52,809 nucleotides of DNA. Origin: Roseburia hominis (GTDB lineage Bacteria; Bacillota; Clostridia; Lachnospirales; Lachnospiraceae). Shown here piece after piece: positions 52,737-52,809 of this stretch. Position numbers and translations under genes: made by a program. The stretch is from NCBI GenBank assembly GCA_021771815.1, contig JAETOE010000025.1, forward strand, positions 1 to 52,809. Reading direction: 5' to 3'. Below the pieces are notes generated by a model, which saw only the letters and a list, made by a program, of their open reading frames with translations, was not told the origin of the DNA and searched no databases. Positions within the stretch are counted from its first letter, which is position 1. Each line of letters starts with the position of its first letter.

Positions 52737-52809
52737 TTTCGGCAATAACATCTCTCCGATCGTGCGGTATCGGCACTTGCTGCAGACTCTCATCGGGATG
52801 ACCGTAGAT
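52704..52809 (+). other. foreign-looking end segment, open in another frame
   Basis: After the hydrolase match ends, the +1 frame is open from about 52706 to the window edge and reads GKPHFDFGNNISPIVRYRH and onward, unlike the hydrolase. This may be the start of an inserted gene or a rejoined fragment. I cannot identify it from 30 residues. Confidence 0.35.

Noticed and set aside
52489-52776. Minus-strand ORF at the right end
   Set aside because: Opposite the hydrolase catalytic region and of shadow-like composition.
1-52809. CRISPR array, tRNA, rRNA or intact IS element
   Set aside because: I looked for regular short repeats, tRNA-like cloverleafs and transposase signatures and saw none that hold up.

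Overview
The window looks like chromosome from a motile, spore-forming, gut-type Firmicute of the Lachnospiraceae (order Eubacteriales). The signs are moderate GC, strong AGGAGG ribosome-binding sites, T-box and manganese riboswitches, a sigma-28-type flagellin promoter, chemoreceptors, a SpoIID/SpoIIQ sporulation pair with matching sigma-E and sigma-F/G-like promoters, and carbohydrate genes of the AraC-GH3-GPH-GH78 type. I see no tRNA, rRNA or CRISPR array and no intact insertion sequence. The genus is not determined.

Layout. 1-2.0 kb: a Mn2+ riboswitch drives an mntP gene that has lost an internal segment, followed by a Ca2+/Na+ antiporter. 2.1-5.2 kb: a zinc-ribbon protein, a polytopic membrane protein and an ECF sigma/anti-sigma pair. 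5.4-7.1 kb: an HTH protein paired with a HipA-like kinase. 7.2-15.1 kb: a glycan locus (AraC regulator, GH3 glycosidase, GPH symporter, GH78 rhamnosidase) probably used on rhamnose-capped glycosides. 15.4-23.4 kb: two chemoreceptors flanking a T-box-controlled metG and a coiled-coil protein. 23.5-30.2 kb: a two-component system divergent from an ABC-2 exporter plus two flavodoxin-like proteins. 30.2-36.5 kb: a TetR gene with an in-frame amber codon, divergent from an MMPL transporter and a surface GLUG-repeat protein. 36.5-41.5 kb: TatD, a two-gene radical-SAM DNA-repair module under what looks like LexA control, an unidentified structured element and a flagellin. 41.6-49.3 kb: rsmA, a Gly/Tyr/Gln-rich membrane protein, spoIID, spoIIQ, a diguanylate cyclase and a DEAD-box helicase.

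49.4-52.8 kb is the most novel part. Two overlapping XRE-TPR regulators of the RRNPP quorum-sensing type are followed by a tiny convergent gene for a signal-peptide-like 49-residue peptide, a strong terminator, a 59-residue Cys/Gly/Trp-rich peptide with a double-glycine leader (a bacteriocin or RiPP precursor candidate), and a membrane-anchored serine hydrolase whose C-terminus, including the catalytic His, is missing just before the window edge. This looks like a peptide-regulated peptide-production locus; any modification or export genes would lie beyond the window.

Other notable points: three genes whose ribosome-binding site lies in the 3' arm of a hairpin whose 5' arm is upstream of the likely promoter (an arrangement that would silence read-through mRNA); two glycosidases of different families sharing a similar C-terminal helical tail; and an SOS box sitting exactly between the -35 and -10 of the radical-SAM repair gene.
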